A stretch of 64,000 nt of DNA from SZUA-584 sp040768905 (GTDB lineage: Bacteria; Bacillota; Clostridia; Christensenellales; SZUA-584): positions 1,488,001 through 1,552,000 of the forward strand of contig JAXGMA010000001.1 of the NCBI GenBank assembly GCA_040768905.1, read 5' to 3'. The translations under genes were made by a program, and so were the position numbers. The notes beneath the pieces were generated by a model. That model had not been told where the DNA came from, searched no databases, and saw only the letters and a program-made list of their open reading frames with translations. This document shows, piece by piece, positions 16,156-24,756 of this stretch (position 1 is the first letter of the stretch; each line of letters opens with the position of its first letter).

Positions 16156-16935
16156 CTATAGAAATTTTCTGAAATCTGTCGGGCTGACCCCATGGCGTTT
16201 CTTAAACAATCGCGAAAAATATTTTGCAGATTCAAACCCAATGTTTCGGGATATTTCTTCTATTGGCATATCCTTTTTGGCCAGAAGCCTTTTCGCAGCT
16301 TCAAGCCTTAGAGAGGTTATGTACTGGGTAGGTGTCTGGCCTGTTTTTTGTTTGAATTTGCGTATCAGGTACGATTCGCTGACATACACAAGATCAGCTA
16401 ATTCTTTTATTGTGATAGGCAAAGAAGAATTTTCATTGATGTAATGCAAGACCATATCAGCCATAGACTGGAAGCTGTCATTCCGTATCCTTATTAGCTG
16501 TGTAAACAGTATCTTTATACAATGGTCAATAAACTCTTCGCGGCAATCTTTTCTCTTTGATTCTTCAAGGATCATCGAAAGCAGCCATTCGAGTGTTCCC
16601 GTGTTGTCTGACACATGAATGATGCTATCAAAGACAAAGTTTGTGCTCTCGATCCACAAACATATCACCTCTTGATGTCTTGTTGGATCCAGAAACTCCT
16701 GATGATCAAAGCCGCAGGGATAAACGACAAGATTGTAGAGAGAGACCTGCAGCTTTTTCTCCAGTATCTCGATATTCGCGTTGCCTTTTAAGAAGAACAT
16801 AATCTCCATATGCTTGTGATGATGTCTGTTTAAATTCCAGATATCGCTGCGTTCGTTGAACTTCTCACAAAAGACGACTTTGAACCTGCTTTGTTCTATT
16901 TGGCACAAAAAACGGCTTTCAATTTCATTATTCAT
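16156..16935 (-). CDS. AraC-family transcriptional regulator
   Basis: A 259-residue protein with an N-terminal cupin-like sensor (about 35-110, RHHHKHMEIMFFLKG) and two helix-turn-helix motifs at the C-terminus (about 160-259, ending in the usual ISRNIGFESAKYFSRLFKK and GVSPTDFRK). Such proteins generally activate sugar catabolic operons when the sugar binds the cupin. It is transcribed in the same direction as GRE3 and ends about 220 bases before it, leaving room for a regulated promoter. GRE3 control is inferred from position. Confidence 0.92.
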   Translation of the reverse strand: MNNEIESRFLCQIEQSRFKVVFCEKFNERSDIWNLNRHHHKHMEIMFFLKGNANIEILEKKLQVSLYNLVVYPCGFDHQEFLDPTRHQEVICLWIESTNFVFDSIIHVSDNTGTLEWLLSMILEESKRKDCREEFIDHCIKILFTQLIRIRNDSFQSMADMVLHYINENSSLPITIKELADLVYVSESYLIRKFKQKTGQTPTQYITSLRLEAAKRLLAKKDMPIEEISRNIGFESAKYFSRLFKKRHGVSPTDFRKFL

Positions 16936-17280
16936 ATTCTTAAGTCCTTGAATTATCTATCGTTATGATGCTAGGATGCTTGATTGGTGCTTACTGCTTA
17001 TATTTTATCTTTAAAATGACACTGTGGTCAATCATTTTGGAGAATTCTGTACAATTTTCGCTTTGACGCGAAAAAACATCAACGCGCTTTAAGGTGACGT
17101 TGAACAATGCTCCGCTGCTGCCGCTGGCCAGGTTGAAGCAGCCATATCGAAGGAAGCATATGGTTTTCCGCCACGGTTTATTGATAAGCTGCTTTAAGAT
17201 TAAAGAGAGAACGCTTCTAAAAAGCGTAAAAATTCAATGGCCAAGGCAGACCTTTTTCAGTTTATTTTTAGATAAAATGG
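16936..17280. other. Intergenic stretch between araC-type gene and tRNA genes
   Basis: Contains the araC-type promoter (17002-17031) and otherwise no supported gene. Short reading frames here lack ribosome sites and recognisable sequence. Confidence 0.6.
17002..17031 (-). promoter_or_regulatory. Promoter of the AraC-family gene
   Basis: Minus strand TTGACC (17031-17026), 18-base spacer, TAAAAT (17007-17002), about 70 bases upstream of the start codon. Confidence 0.65.
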
Positions 17281-17309
17281 TTGACGCAACATGTTTTTTG
17301 TTATAAAAT
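17281..17309 (+). promoter_or_regulatory. Promoter of the tRNA-Met pair
   Basis: TTGACG, 17-base spacer, TAAAAT, ending 28 bases before the first tRNA. Confidence 0.8.
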
Positions 17310-17337
17310 ACTCCTTGCGTCCGTTGGACGTTGATGA

Positions 17338-17414
<77 letters not shown>

Positions 17415-17462
17415 TTTTACACCATGACCCGATTGGACACGATTCAGTCGGGTTATGCATAT

Positions 17463-17539
17463 GGCGGCATGGCTCAGTTGGCTAGAGCAATCGGTTCATA
17501 CCCGATAGGTCGTTGGTTCGAGTCCAACTGCCGCTACCA
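17463..17539 (+). tRNA. Elongator tRNA-Met (CAT)
   Basis: 77-nt cloverleaf with encoded CCA, acceptor stem GGCGGCA/TGCCGCT and anticodon loop TTCATAC. It closely resembles Bacillus elongator tRNA-Met. A CAT-anticodon tRNA-Ile2 was considered but fits less well. It lies 48 bases after the initiator gene and is probably cotranscribed. Confidence 0.92.
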
Positions 17540-17541
17540 AA

Positions 17542-17567
17542 AAAGCCCTTTCACAGAGGGCTTTTTG
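17542..17567 (+). terminator. Rho-independent terminator after the tRNA genes
   Basis: Stem AAAGCCCT/AGGGCTTT with a seven-base loop, followed by a T run. Confidence 0.88.
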
Positions 17568-17569
17568 CG

Positions 17570-17957
17570 TCCATGGCATATTTTGAGTTTACTTAATTTT
17601 ACTTATAATCTGTTTTCATAATGCACAATTCCCCGAAAAATATCGAAGCTGCAAGACGTTCAGAATGCTCAAGCAGAGCATAATAGCAGGGTTGCATCTC
17701 AATAAAACAGACTTGTGTCTACAAATTTTCCCTCGGATTTCCCTCGAATGACGTTAAATCACGTGATATGAGGATGTACAGAACGCTAATACTCTTTTAC
17801 GTTGTGGTATATCTTAGCGTTTTTTCGGTTTCCGTTGCGGGTTAATACCATGAGGCTTCCTATAGTATGTTTTGAAATTTTTACTCTTTTTTTGTTGTTT
17901 CAAGATTTGCGTACGGTAATACGATGTTACAATTATTCTTCGCAATTGTTTTTGTAA
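17570..17957. other. AT-rich gene-poor stretch
   Basis: No reading frame, RNA gene or clean repeat is supported here. Together with the decayed gene that follows it looks like degenerate accessory DNA next to tRNA genes, a common insertion site; no integrase or flanking repeat could be identified. Confidence 0.5.
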
Positions 17958-18171
17958 TTAATGTTTATGAAAATACCAAAGTAAATCGTCCTCTGCACTG
18001 TTAGGCTCATTAGCAGATGACCAGTATACTGTTAAATCATTAATATTTAATAAAGCTTTTAACCATTGCCCCCACTATGAGGGCTCTATTCCCTATTCTA
18101 TGACCATAAAAATCGTTTAGCCGGTTGTTAACAACACTCTCGGTCATTCCAATATAGAGTATTGTTTCTAC
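17958..18171 (-). pseudogene. Remnant of a GIY-YIG-like nuclease gene
   Basis: Read on the minus strand, one frame gives ETILYIGMTESVVNNRL, then FYGHRIGNRALIVGAMV. After a one-base shift near 18,060 the next frame gives LKALLNINDLTVYWSS and ends in DDLLWYFHKH before a stop. ILYIG-MT with a downstream RL is the start of a GIY-YIG fold, and the continuing similarity across the shift argues for one decayed gene. A stop codon lies just upstream of the first segment and no start is seen. Function is lost; the original role is unknown. Confidence 0.5.
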
Positions 18172-18548
18172 TTAAATATAAATAACTTTACAACAACCAT
18201 TATGGGTATAAAAAAGACTTTATAGTATCACTAACGGGCGCGCTGCCTAAAGGCGGACAGTATTGATCCTAAACTTTTTGTGCCCTTTAAAAAATCCATT
18301 GTGTTTTTTTACCGATGTGATAAAATAGATTATCAAAGTGTACATATATCTTCAGTTTTCCTGACGTGTTTTTCAGCTTCTATTGTTTTTCCTTTGCAGG
18401 TCATCATTGAATAGCATAAAGTCAATACTTTACCGTGCTTTCTGCAGCGGCTGCAGATCAAAATGAGAGGAGGGTTGGTAGGGTACGTGAATTTTTTGGT
18501 GTAATGAAAATCTTTGGAATTTTAAACATTTAAGAAGAAGGTGATTTG
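18172..18548. other. Intergenic region upstream of the DUF3592-like gene
   Basis: No gene is supported. It presumably holds the promoter of the gene at 18,549, but no convincing -35/-10 pair with correct spacing was found. Confidence 0.5.
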
Positions 18549-18977
18549 ATGTTTGGAATGGATAAAAAATCTAAGGATATGAAAAATCCTGAGGATGCGC
18601 TAAAAGAAGCCGATAAGAAGTTAAACAAAGGCTTTACTGGTTTTGCTGCCAAAGCATTCATGGGCAAGGAATATGTTGATAAGATGAATCAGGGGCTGGC
18701 CATGGGCCAAGAAGCCATAGAAATGCAAAAAGCCTATCAAAACCCTGACCCGAATGGCATTCCGGCAACAGCCGAAGTCTTGTCTATACAGGACACCGGG
18801 CAGCTGGTCAATTTCGACCCGGTCGTAATCCTGCAGTTAAAAGTCACTCCGCCCATCGGAGTCGAATTTGAAACAACTGTAAAAACGATCGTTTCAAAGA
18901 TTGCCATACCCAGAGCCGGGGACACCATAAATATCAAGTATTCACCGGCAGACCCCACAAAGATCCTGATCCAATAA
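18549..18977 (+). CDS. Small soluble protein, possibly DUF3592-like
   Basis: A 142-residue protein with no membrane segment or signal peptide. The N-terminal half is charged and helical. The C-terminal half (from about residue 72) reads PATAEVLSIQDTGQLVNFDP and ends in NIKYSPADPTKILI, resembling the beta-strand pattern and DP-x(n)-P ending of DUF3592 domains. The start at ATG 18549 has GAAGGTG upstream; a TTG directly before it is less likely. It is a single-gene unit followed by a terminator. No function is assigned. Confidence 0.75.
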   Translation: MFGMDKKSKDMKNPEDALKEADKKLNKGFTGFAAKAFMGKEYVDKMNQGLAMGQEAIEMQKAYQNPDPNGIPATAEVLSIQDTGQLVNFDPVVILQLKVTPPIGVEFETTVKTIVSKIAIPRAGDTINIKYSPADPTKILIQ

Positions 18978-18990
18978 GCTGTGCAGCTTT

Positions 18991-19029
18991 GAGCCGCTCT
19001 TGGTTTGCGTTTAAAGGGCGGCTCTTTGT
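18991..19029 (+). terminator. Rho-independent terminator
   Basis: Stem GAGCCGC/GCGGCTC (18991-18997 and 19018-19024) followed by a T-rich run. It sits between convergent genes. Confidence 0.8.
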
Positions 19030-19060
19030 TGTTTTTGCATATGTAACAAGCAATATATAC

Positions 19061-19435
19061 CTATTGATCTTTTTTCAACAGATCTCGGATCTCGGCGAGC
19101 AGTATTTCTTCCTTTGAAGGTTTGGGCGGCTCGGCTTCTTTTGTTTTCTGTTTCTTCATTTTGTTGATGAGCTTAATGATCAGGAAAATGCATAAAGCAA
19201 TAATGAGAAAATCAATCACGCTTTGAATAAACAAGCCATAGTTTATCGAAGCGCTCCCCACCAGAACGCTTAAGTCTTCAAAGTTGATGCCGCCGATGAT
19301 AAGCCCAAAAACCGGCATCAATATGTCATTGACCAGCGAAGACACTATTTTGCCTATAGCCCCGCCGATAATGACGCCGACTGCAAGATCTATGACATTT
19401 CCTCTTGATATAAAAGTTTTAAACTCTTTAATCAT
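19061..19435 (-). CDS. mscL: Large-conductance mechanosensitive channel MscL
   Basis: A 124-residue protein, a normal MscL length. Seen: the N-terminal KEFKTFISRGNVIDLAVGV helix, two transmembrane segments (about 14-40 and 68-90) with the conserved GGAIGKIVSSLVNDILMP pore region, and a charged C-terminal helix. It opens under membrane tension during osmotic downshock. The ATG has GAAAGGAA upstream. Single-gene unit. Confidence 0.97.
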   Translation of the reverse strand: MIKEFKTFISRGNVIDLAVGVIIGGAIGKIVSSLVNDILMPVFGLIIGGINFEDLSVLVGSASINYGLFIQSVIDFLIIALCIFLIIKLINKMKKQKTKEAEPPKPSKEEILLAEIRDLLKKDQ

Positions 19436-19545
19436 GGTTATGTTCCTTTCAAAAATAATAATTTTTATGACAAATAAAGAGAGTCAGAGTGCGGCTGGTT
19501 CACGATTGATAATTTTTATGATGCTTTTTGATGCAGAATCAAGTG

Positions 19546-19713
19546 CTATAGTTTGCCGAAAGAAAACAGCAAGCCCAAACCGCCTATGACAATTTGGATG
19601 ATTTCAAGGACTGTGTTAGATGAAAAAAAGCCCACTCCCAATAAACCAAGAACGCCGATCACAATGAATGCGATACTCATGATCAAAAAGTAACTTCTCT
19701 TTAATGCTTTCAT
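19546..19713 (-). CDS. Small membrane protein, unknown function
   Basis: 55 residues with two hydrophobic segments (about 7-28 and 34-52) and a short basic N-terminus. The ATG at 19713 is chosen because AAAGGGGAA lies upstream; an earlier ATG at 19734 has no such site. It lies upstream of mscL in the same direction with about 110 bases between them, so cotranscription is possible. Confidence 0.65.
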   Translation of the reverse strand: MKALKRSYFLIMSIAFIVIGVLGLLGVGFFSSNTVLEIIQIVIGGLGLLFSFGKL

Positions 19714-20057
19714 TTTGATTCCCCTTTCACCCATGAGGTTTCAAGCCAAGAACAGCTGCGCTCTTTCCCTCTATATCACGGTATTTCGACGTTCAAAAAT
19801 ATATTCCTCTTTTTGCTGGTTAAAACGACGCCATAAGAGGCCCATCATGACTTGGTTTTTTATCAAGTGTGCAAACCAGTTTCATTATTGTATAATAATA
19901 AAAGGCCAAGCTTTTTAACATTTAAAGCAATGACTCTGCGGCCTGGAGCATATCATCATAGCGCACAACAGTTAAAGCAGGATTTTTTTGATCTAGACTT
20001 TCAGCAGCCTTGTTAATCTTAAAAAAATCGAAAGCAATTTGAATGGAGTGAAGCAAG

Positions 20058-20783
20058 ATGAATAAAATCATGTTGTTAATGGCCGCTTTGGCATGTGCAG
20101 CTCTTTTTGCATGTGCGCCTTCTGCTGTCCCAATAAAAAGCGAAGTGCCGGATAAGGAAAGTATCCCGGAACCTGCAGCCACTCAAGCTCCTTCTCTGGA
20201 AGCTGTGATTGAATTTGATGATGCGGTTTTGGAAGAAAGGATACGCGCAGAGCTTGGCATCACAGGCAGAGAGCTTACAACCAAAGATGCAAAAGGCGTC
20301 ACTTATCTTTTTTTGTCCACAACGCCTCCGGATGAAAAAAAAATCACAAGTATTGATGCGCTCAGGTACTTTACCGATTTGGAGCGGCTTTTTTTAACAG
20401 GCAACCAGACCAGCGATCTAAGCCCTCTTTCGGAACTCAAAAAGCTAAAAGAACTGGCCATCATGTCCAATCAGATCAGCGATCTAAGCCCTCTTGCGGG
20501 GCTTGTCAATCTGGAGGACGGATTGTATTTAAACGGCAACCAGATCAGCGATATAAGCGCTCTTTCGGAGCTTAAGTATCTCAAAACGCTCGCATTGGGT
20601 GATAACCGGATCAGTGATCTAAGCGCTCTTGCTGGATTGACAAACTTAAAAAGGCTCGAATTGAATGTAAACCAAATCAGCGATATAAGCCCTCTTGCCA
20701 AGCAAAAAACCTTGAGATGCTGTATTTGGATAAAAACGCTATCGTTGATTACAGCCCTGCAGCCGATGTTTATGAACAGCTAA
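20058..20783 (+). CDS. Leucine-rich-repeat lipoprotein with a 3' frameshift
   Basis: Begins with a lipoprotein signal peptide (lipobox LFAC, lipidated Cys near residue 19), a short linker and five or six internalin-type repeats of about 22 residues carrying NQISDLSPL or NQISDISAL. The annotated frame ends at 20,783 with an unrelated tail. Shifting one base at the A6 run 20,704-20,709 restores the repeat (KNLEMLYLDKNAIVDYSPA) and continues to a stop at 20,816-20,818, so the gene has a real indel, phase variation or a base-calling error. The ATG has GGAGTGAAG upstream. Likely a surface-anchored binding protein; the ligand is unknown. Confidence 0.85.
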   Translation: MNKIMLLMAALACAALFACAPSAVPIKSEVPDKESIPEPAATQAPSLEAVIEFDDAVLEERIRAELGITGRELTTKDAKGVTYLFLSTTPPDEKKITSIDALRYFTDLERLFLTGNQTSDLSPLSELKKLKELAIMSNQISDLSPLAGLVNLEDGLYLNGNQISDISALSELKYLKTLALGDNRISDLSALAGLTNLKRLELNVNQISDISPLAKQKTLRCCIWIKTLSLITALQPMFMNS

Positions 20784-20842
20784 TCCATAAGGATTTTGAA
20801 TTAAGCATCATTGAATAAGTACTATTATGTTTTATACAACAA

Positions 20843-20902
20843 GGCAGGGCAGGCTCCAGGCCCGCCCTGCCCCGCCTCCAAAAACATTGGCCTTCGGAGG
20901 CG
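20843..20902. repeat. GC-rich hairpins
   Basis: Two adjacent inverted repeats: GGCAGGGC/GCCCTGCC (20843-20850 and 20864-20871) and CGCCTCC/GGAGGCG (20873-20879 and 20896-20902). The second resembles the hairpins near 48.6 kb. There is no T run, so simple termination is unlikely. The rest of 20,819-21,113 shows no gene. Confidence 0.5.
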
Positions 20903-21113
20903 TTCACTCACCCGGGTTTAAGAGTTTAACTCTTATCTTCCGGGTTTCATACAGAGAAGTCAAGCCATGCTGCAAGAACATATTATCTCCACCTCTCTGG
21001 TATTATTGTGCGCTGCAGCTTAAAAATTTAGTCATTCTAAATTATTCCATCATAGATTCTCATCGCACCATACCATCAGCGCGCAGATGTCCCTGTTGTT
21101 TGATTGGCCGCCG

Positions 21114-21143
21114 TTGACTTAAAATACACAGAACCGCTATAAT
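21114..21143 (+). promoter_or_regulatory. Promoter of the putative Mn transporter gene
   Basis: TTGACT, 18-base spacer, TATAAT. The leader would be only about 35 nt, too short for a Mn riboswitch. Confidence 0.75.
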
Positions 21144-21182
21144 GAATAGTACCACGATTTTTGTCGGATTGGAGGGAACCAA

Positions 21183-22394
21183 ATGATAGACGAGATCTTT
21201 GAAAAACTCCTGGAATCGGCAGAAGCCGCGTTTTTGGAAGTCGGCGTATTTGTTGGCGCTGTGCTGCTCATTTTCGGCTATATCAATTATAAAACGCAGG
21301 GCCGCTTTGTCGAGAAGCTTGAAAATTCGAAAAAGCTGCAGCCTGTCATCGGCGCGTTGCTGGGTTTAACGCCCGGCTGCGGCGGCGCGATATTCGTGAT
21401 GCCGCTGTATCTTAAGGGTACCGTCACATTCGGTACAGTGGCCGCTACGCTTGTCGCCACGATGGGCGATGCGGCGTTTGTGCTTATATCCACGCGCCCG
21501 CTCGATTATCTGCTCGTCAGCGCCATCAGCTTTGTCGCCGCTATCATCACGGGCTATACGGTGGATAAACTAAAAATTGACGGCGGCTTTGCCAAAAGGC
21601 GAGAGGTTCTGCTCAAAAAGGCCGCGATTTCACCTGCGGCACATGCGCAGCTTCAAGACGGACCCGTACGCCACATCGGCCACAAGGACGGCGACAGCGT
21701 CGATGTGTTGCTTCACCACAGTGAAAAAGGGCACCATGATCACAGCACTGCAGAGAAGTTTACGCACAAAGCCGCTTATATCGTTTTTTGGGCGCTTATT
21801 GCCGTTGGCCTTGTGCTTGGGGTCATGCTGCTTGCCGATATAGACATCAATACGGCTATCGGCATTCCTGGCATCGGCACAGTCATCGGCATAGGCGGCA
21901 CGTTGTTTTGTATTGTCTATATGATTGTAGGCAGGCGCATATTCAAGAACGAGGAACACGAGACATCGGAGCATAAACTCTTTTCGTTCAAAGAAACGCT
22001 CGTGCACAACGCACAGGATACGGCCTTTGTGAGTCTTTGGGTATTCGTGGCGTATTTTATCTATGAGCTGTTTGTCGTGTTTATCGGAGGGGAAGCCGTG
22101 ATAGCCGGCTGGATGATGGCGACAGGGCTTGCCGCTGTGATCGTCGGCGCGGTTCTCGGGCTGATTCCCGGCTGCGGGCCGCAGGTCATCTTCGTTTCAC
22201 TTTATGCAAGGGGCATGGTGCCTTTTGCAGCGCTGCTCGCCAATGCCATCTCGCAGGATGGTGACGCACTGTTCCCGCTGCTCGCCATAGACCGGCGCAG
22301 CTCTCTTATTGCGACGGTGATTACCACCATTCCCGCGCTGCTGCTAGGCATCGGCGCATATTACATCGAAATGCTTATCCTCGGCGCAATTTAG
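21183..22394 (+). CDS. Putative manganese transporter (ArsP_2-type permease)
   Basis: A 403-residue membrane protein of about ten helices arranged as two related halves. Each half holds the same signature: LTPGCGGAIFVMPLY near residue 63 and LIPGCGPQVIFVSLYARG near residue 330. Between them lies a cytoplasmic-looking loop rich in histidine (HHSEKGHHDHS, near residue 183), which could bind metal. The family is annotated as putative manganese exporters on the basis of riboswitch association elsewhere. Here there is a plain promoter and GGAGGG site. Mn export is likely but not proven. Confidence 0.8.
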   Translation: MIDEIFEKLLESAEAAFLEVGVFVGAVLLIFGYINYKTQGRFVEKLENSKKLQPVIGALLGLTPGCGGAIFVMPLYLKGTVTFGTVAATLVATMGDAAFVLISTRPLDYLLVSAISFVAAIITGYTVDKLKIDGGFAKRREVLLKKAAISPAAHAQLQDGPVRHIGHKDGDSVDVLLHHSEKGHHDHSTAEKFTHKAAYIVFWALIAVGLVLGVMLLADIDINTAIGIPGIGTVIGIGGTLFCIVYMIVGRRIFKNEEHETSEHKLFSFKETLVHNAQDTAFVSLWVFVAYFIYELFVVFIGGEAVIAGWMMATGLAAVIVGAVLGLIPGCGPQVIFVSLYARGMVPFAALLANAISQDGDALFPLLAIDRRSSLIATVITTIPALLLGIGAYYIEMLILGAI

Positions 22395-22458
22395 CATTAA
22401 TATATCCAAAGAATAGCTGCAAAGCCTCTGTAAATCCTGCCGGAGGCCGGCAGCCATA

Positions 22459-22491
22459 GAGCTGGTTACATCTTTATAACCGGCTCTTTTT
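22459..22491 (+). terminator. Rho-independent terminator of the Mn transporter gene
   Basis: Ten-base stem GAGCTGGTTA/TAACCGGCTC (one G-T pair) followed by TTTTT. It overlaps the 3' end of the convergent yhbY. A perfect CTGCCGG/CCGGCAG hairpin lies just upstream at 22437-22453. Confidence 0.75.
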
Positions 22492-22753
22492 CATTCCGGC
22501 GGTACAGCACGAACTTGCGCCCCGATACGGACACCGGCTCCGCTTTTGCCGCACTGCACAGCGCTTCGAGCGCTTCCTTTGCGGATACAGGCGCATTCTG
22601 CTGCACGCTGCCCTTGATAAGCTCGCGCGCTGTCAGCGCTTCATCAGCCTGCGTCAAAATGTTCTGCGTCAAGCCCGCCTTACCGACGTAGAGTATGGGC
22701 TCTATGGTATTTGCCATGGCTCTTAAAGCCGCCCTTTGTTTGCTGGTCAGCAT
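22466..22753 (-). CDS. yhbY: YhbY-type RNA-binding protein
   Basis: About 95 residues, a single CRS1-YhbY (CRM) domain with LTSKQRAALRAMANTIEPI and VGKAGLTQNI near the N-terminus. It binds RNA and is associated with 50S ribosome assembly. The ATG at 22753 is preferred because AGGAG lies eight bases upstream; an ATG overlapping the obgE stop at 22768 is the alternative. Last gene of the nth-obgE-yhbY unit, which suits a ribosome assembly role next to Obg. Confidence 0.92.
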   Translation of the reverse strand: MLTSKQRAALRAMANTIEPILYVGKAGLTQNILTQADEALTARELIKGSVQQNAPVSAKEALEALCSAAKAEPVSVSGRKFVLYRRNEKEPVIKM

Positions 22754-22764
22754 ATCTTTGCTCC

Positions 22765-24036
22765 TCATTCCATAAACTCGAATTCAAGCCCCTCGAGGCT
22801 CACTGTATCTCCCGTCTTTGCGCCCGCTTTCCGCAGCGCCTTGATGATGCCGAAATCTTTGAGCAATTTTTGAAAATGGCGCATGGAATCGGGGTCATGA
22901 GGGTCTGTCTTTGCAAGTATCTCGCGGATGACGTTGCCGTCTGCAAAATAAACGCCATCTTCGCTGTATATTTCAAAGCCCATATCATCCTTCTCCAGTG
23001 CCCATTCCTCTATCACGCCGTCTTCGAACACAGCCTGCGGCGCCGGCAGCGTATCGAGGATTTGTGCTGCCCTTTTCATCAGCGCATCCGTACCTTCGCC
23101 TATGGCAGCACAGATCTCAAACATCTCAGTCCCGCTTTTTTCAAGGTAAGCGCGTAGCTTTGCGGCATGCTCCTGTGCCTTAGGTGCATCCATCTTGTTC
23201 GCAGCGACGACCGAAGGCCGCTGCAAAAGGGCCGGAGAGTACCCCGCGACCTCCCGCCGTATCACCTCGTAATCCGCGATAACATCGCGCCCCTCGGCGC
23301 ATGAAGCGTCAACGACATGTATCAGCATCCGCGTACGCTCAATATGGCGCAGGAAATCATGCCCGAGCCCTGCACCCTCATGCGCGCCTTCAATAAGGCC
23401 GGGGATATCCGCCATGACAAAGCTTTTTTCATGCACTCTGGCGACGCCCAGATTCGGCGACAATGTGGTGAAATGGTAATCGGCGATTTTCGGGCGCGCG
23501 CTCGTACATGCAGCAAGCAGCGTGGATTTTCCCACACTTGGCAGCCCAATAAGCCCAATATCGGCGATGGATTTGAGTTCGAGTACCACATGGCGCCCTT
23601 TTGTCTTGCGCCCGGGCGTCGCAAAGCGCGGGTTCTGCCTTGTCGGTGTGGCAAAACGCGCATTGCCCTTGCCGCCGCTGCCGCCGGACAACAGCTTGCG
23701 CTGTCCTTCGCGCATGTCCGCTGCGACACGCCCCGTCTCAAAATCTTTGATCACCGTGCCTGCGGGCACGCGGATCAAAAGGTCATCCCCCGTCCTTCCG
23801 CGCATATTCTTCTTTTTGCCGGGCTGCCCGTTTTGTGCGGCATAGCGCTGCTGGTATTTGAAATCCATCAGCGTGCGCATCCCGGAGTCCACCTCGAAAA
23901 TGACCGCACCGCCGTCGCCGCCGTCACCGCCGTCCGGCCCGCCCGCATTCACGTATTTTTCCTTCCGGAACGAGACGCAGCCGTTGCCGCCGTCGCCCGC
24001 TTTTATAAAAATCTTAGCTATATCAATAAACATCAT
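22765..24036 (-). CDS. obgE: GTPase ObgE/CgtA
   Basis: About 423 residues with all three Obg parts: the glycine-rich N-terminal fold (residues 1-155, GGPDGGDGGDGG), a GTPase domain (G1 GLPSVGKST, G3 DIPGL, G4 NKMD) and a C-terminal OCT domain (last 75 residues). It acts in 50S maturation and stress signalling. The ATG at 24036 overlaps the nth stop (ATGA) and has AAAGGG upstream; an upstream in-frame start lies inside nth. Confidence 0.97.
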   Translation of the reverse strand: MMFIDIAKIFIKAGDGGNGCVSFRKEKYVNAGGPDGGDGGDGGAVIFEVDSGMRTLMDFKYQQRYAAQNGQPGKKKNMRGRTGDDLLIRVPAGTVIKDFETGRVAADMREGQRKLLSGGSGGKGNARFATPTRQNPRFATPGRKTKGRHVVLELKSIADIGLIGLPSVGKSTLLAACTSARPKIADYHFTTLSPNLGVARVHEKSFVMADIPGLIEGAHEGAGLGHDFLRHIERTRMLIHVVDASCAEGRDVIADYEVIRREVAGYSPALLQRPSVVAANKMDAPKAQEHAAKLRAYLEKSGTEMFEICAAIGEGTDALMKRAAQILDTLPAPQAVFEDGVIEEWALEKDDMGFEIYSEDGVYFADGNVIREILAKTDPHDPDSMRHFQKLLKDFGIIKALRKAGAKTGDTVSLEGLEFEFME

Positions 24037-24659
24037 TGACCCTTTCCATCCCAAGGACAGATATCACTGAGAAAGCAGACAGCGCAGCCTGGCCTGCGCG
24101 CGCTGCAAACATTCCGCCCGTGCCATATCAGCCAGTGGTGCGCGTTTGACCACTTTTCGCGCGGGATGTTTTGCATGAGCTGTTTCTCTGTTTCCAGCAC
24201 ATCATTTGCGTCTGCGAGCCCTAAACGGTTTGCGACGCGGAACACATGTGTATCCACCGCGATGGCCGGGATGCCAAATGCGTTCGAGAGCACCACATTG
24301 GCTGTTTTGCGCCCCACACCGGGCAGCGCGGTGAGCTCTTCAAGCGTGCGCGGCACCTTGCCACCATATTTCTGCGTCAATATCCGGCAGGTTGCCAGTA
24401 TGTTTTTGGCTTTTGTGCGGTAAAACCCGCAGCTTTTGATATAATCCTCAAGCGTTTCCTGTCCGAGCTGCGCTAAACTTCCCGCATCAGGGATTTTTGC
24501 AAACAGCACCGCCGTCACTGCGTTGACCTGTTTGTCGGTCGTCTGGGCTGAAAGCATCGTGGCGATAAGCAGCTCAAACGCATTGCGGTAACTAAGCCCG
24601 GGGCGCGCGCCGCGGTACTGATTTTGAAGCCGCATAATTATCTGTGCCATATCGCTCAT
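24033..24659 (-). CDS. nth: Endonuclease III
   Basis: A 208-residue DNA glycosylase/AP lyase. Seen: helix-hairpin-helix LPGVGRKTANVV with the catalytic lysine region, the catalytic aspartate in VDTHVFRV, and a C-terminal 4Fe-4S site CX6CX2CX5C. It removes oxidised pyrimidines. The ATG at 24659 has GGAGAA eight bases upstream and is preferred to an ATG at 24698. First gene of the unit with obgE and yhbY. Confidence 0.97.
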   Translation of the reverse strand: MSDMAQIIMRLQNQYRGARPGLSYRNAFELLIATMLSAQTTDKQVNAVTAVLFAKIPDAGSLAQLGQETLEDYIKSCGFYRTKAKNILATCRILTQKYGGKVPRTLEELTALPGVGRKTANVVLSNAFGIPAIAVDTHVFRVANRLGLADANDVLETEKQLMQNIPREKWSNAHHWLIWHGRNVCSARRPGCAVCFLSDICPWDGKGQ

Positions 24660-24756
24660 GCTATTTTCTCCTGCCGTGTTATTCGCTATTATACTCATTT
24701 TTTACACAAAAGCGCAAGGCGCATAATTTCATCGGCTATGCAAAAAAATAAGGAAC

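Noticed and set aside
17424..17621. Small protein across the second tRNA gene
   Set aside because: The frame is the tRNA sequence itself read as codons.
20819..21182. Manganese (yybP-ykoY) riboswitch before the Mn transporter
   Set aside because: The promoter at 21,114-21,143 leaves a leader of about 35 nt and no aptamer core is seen.
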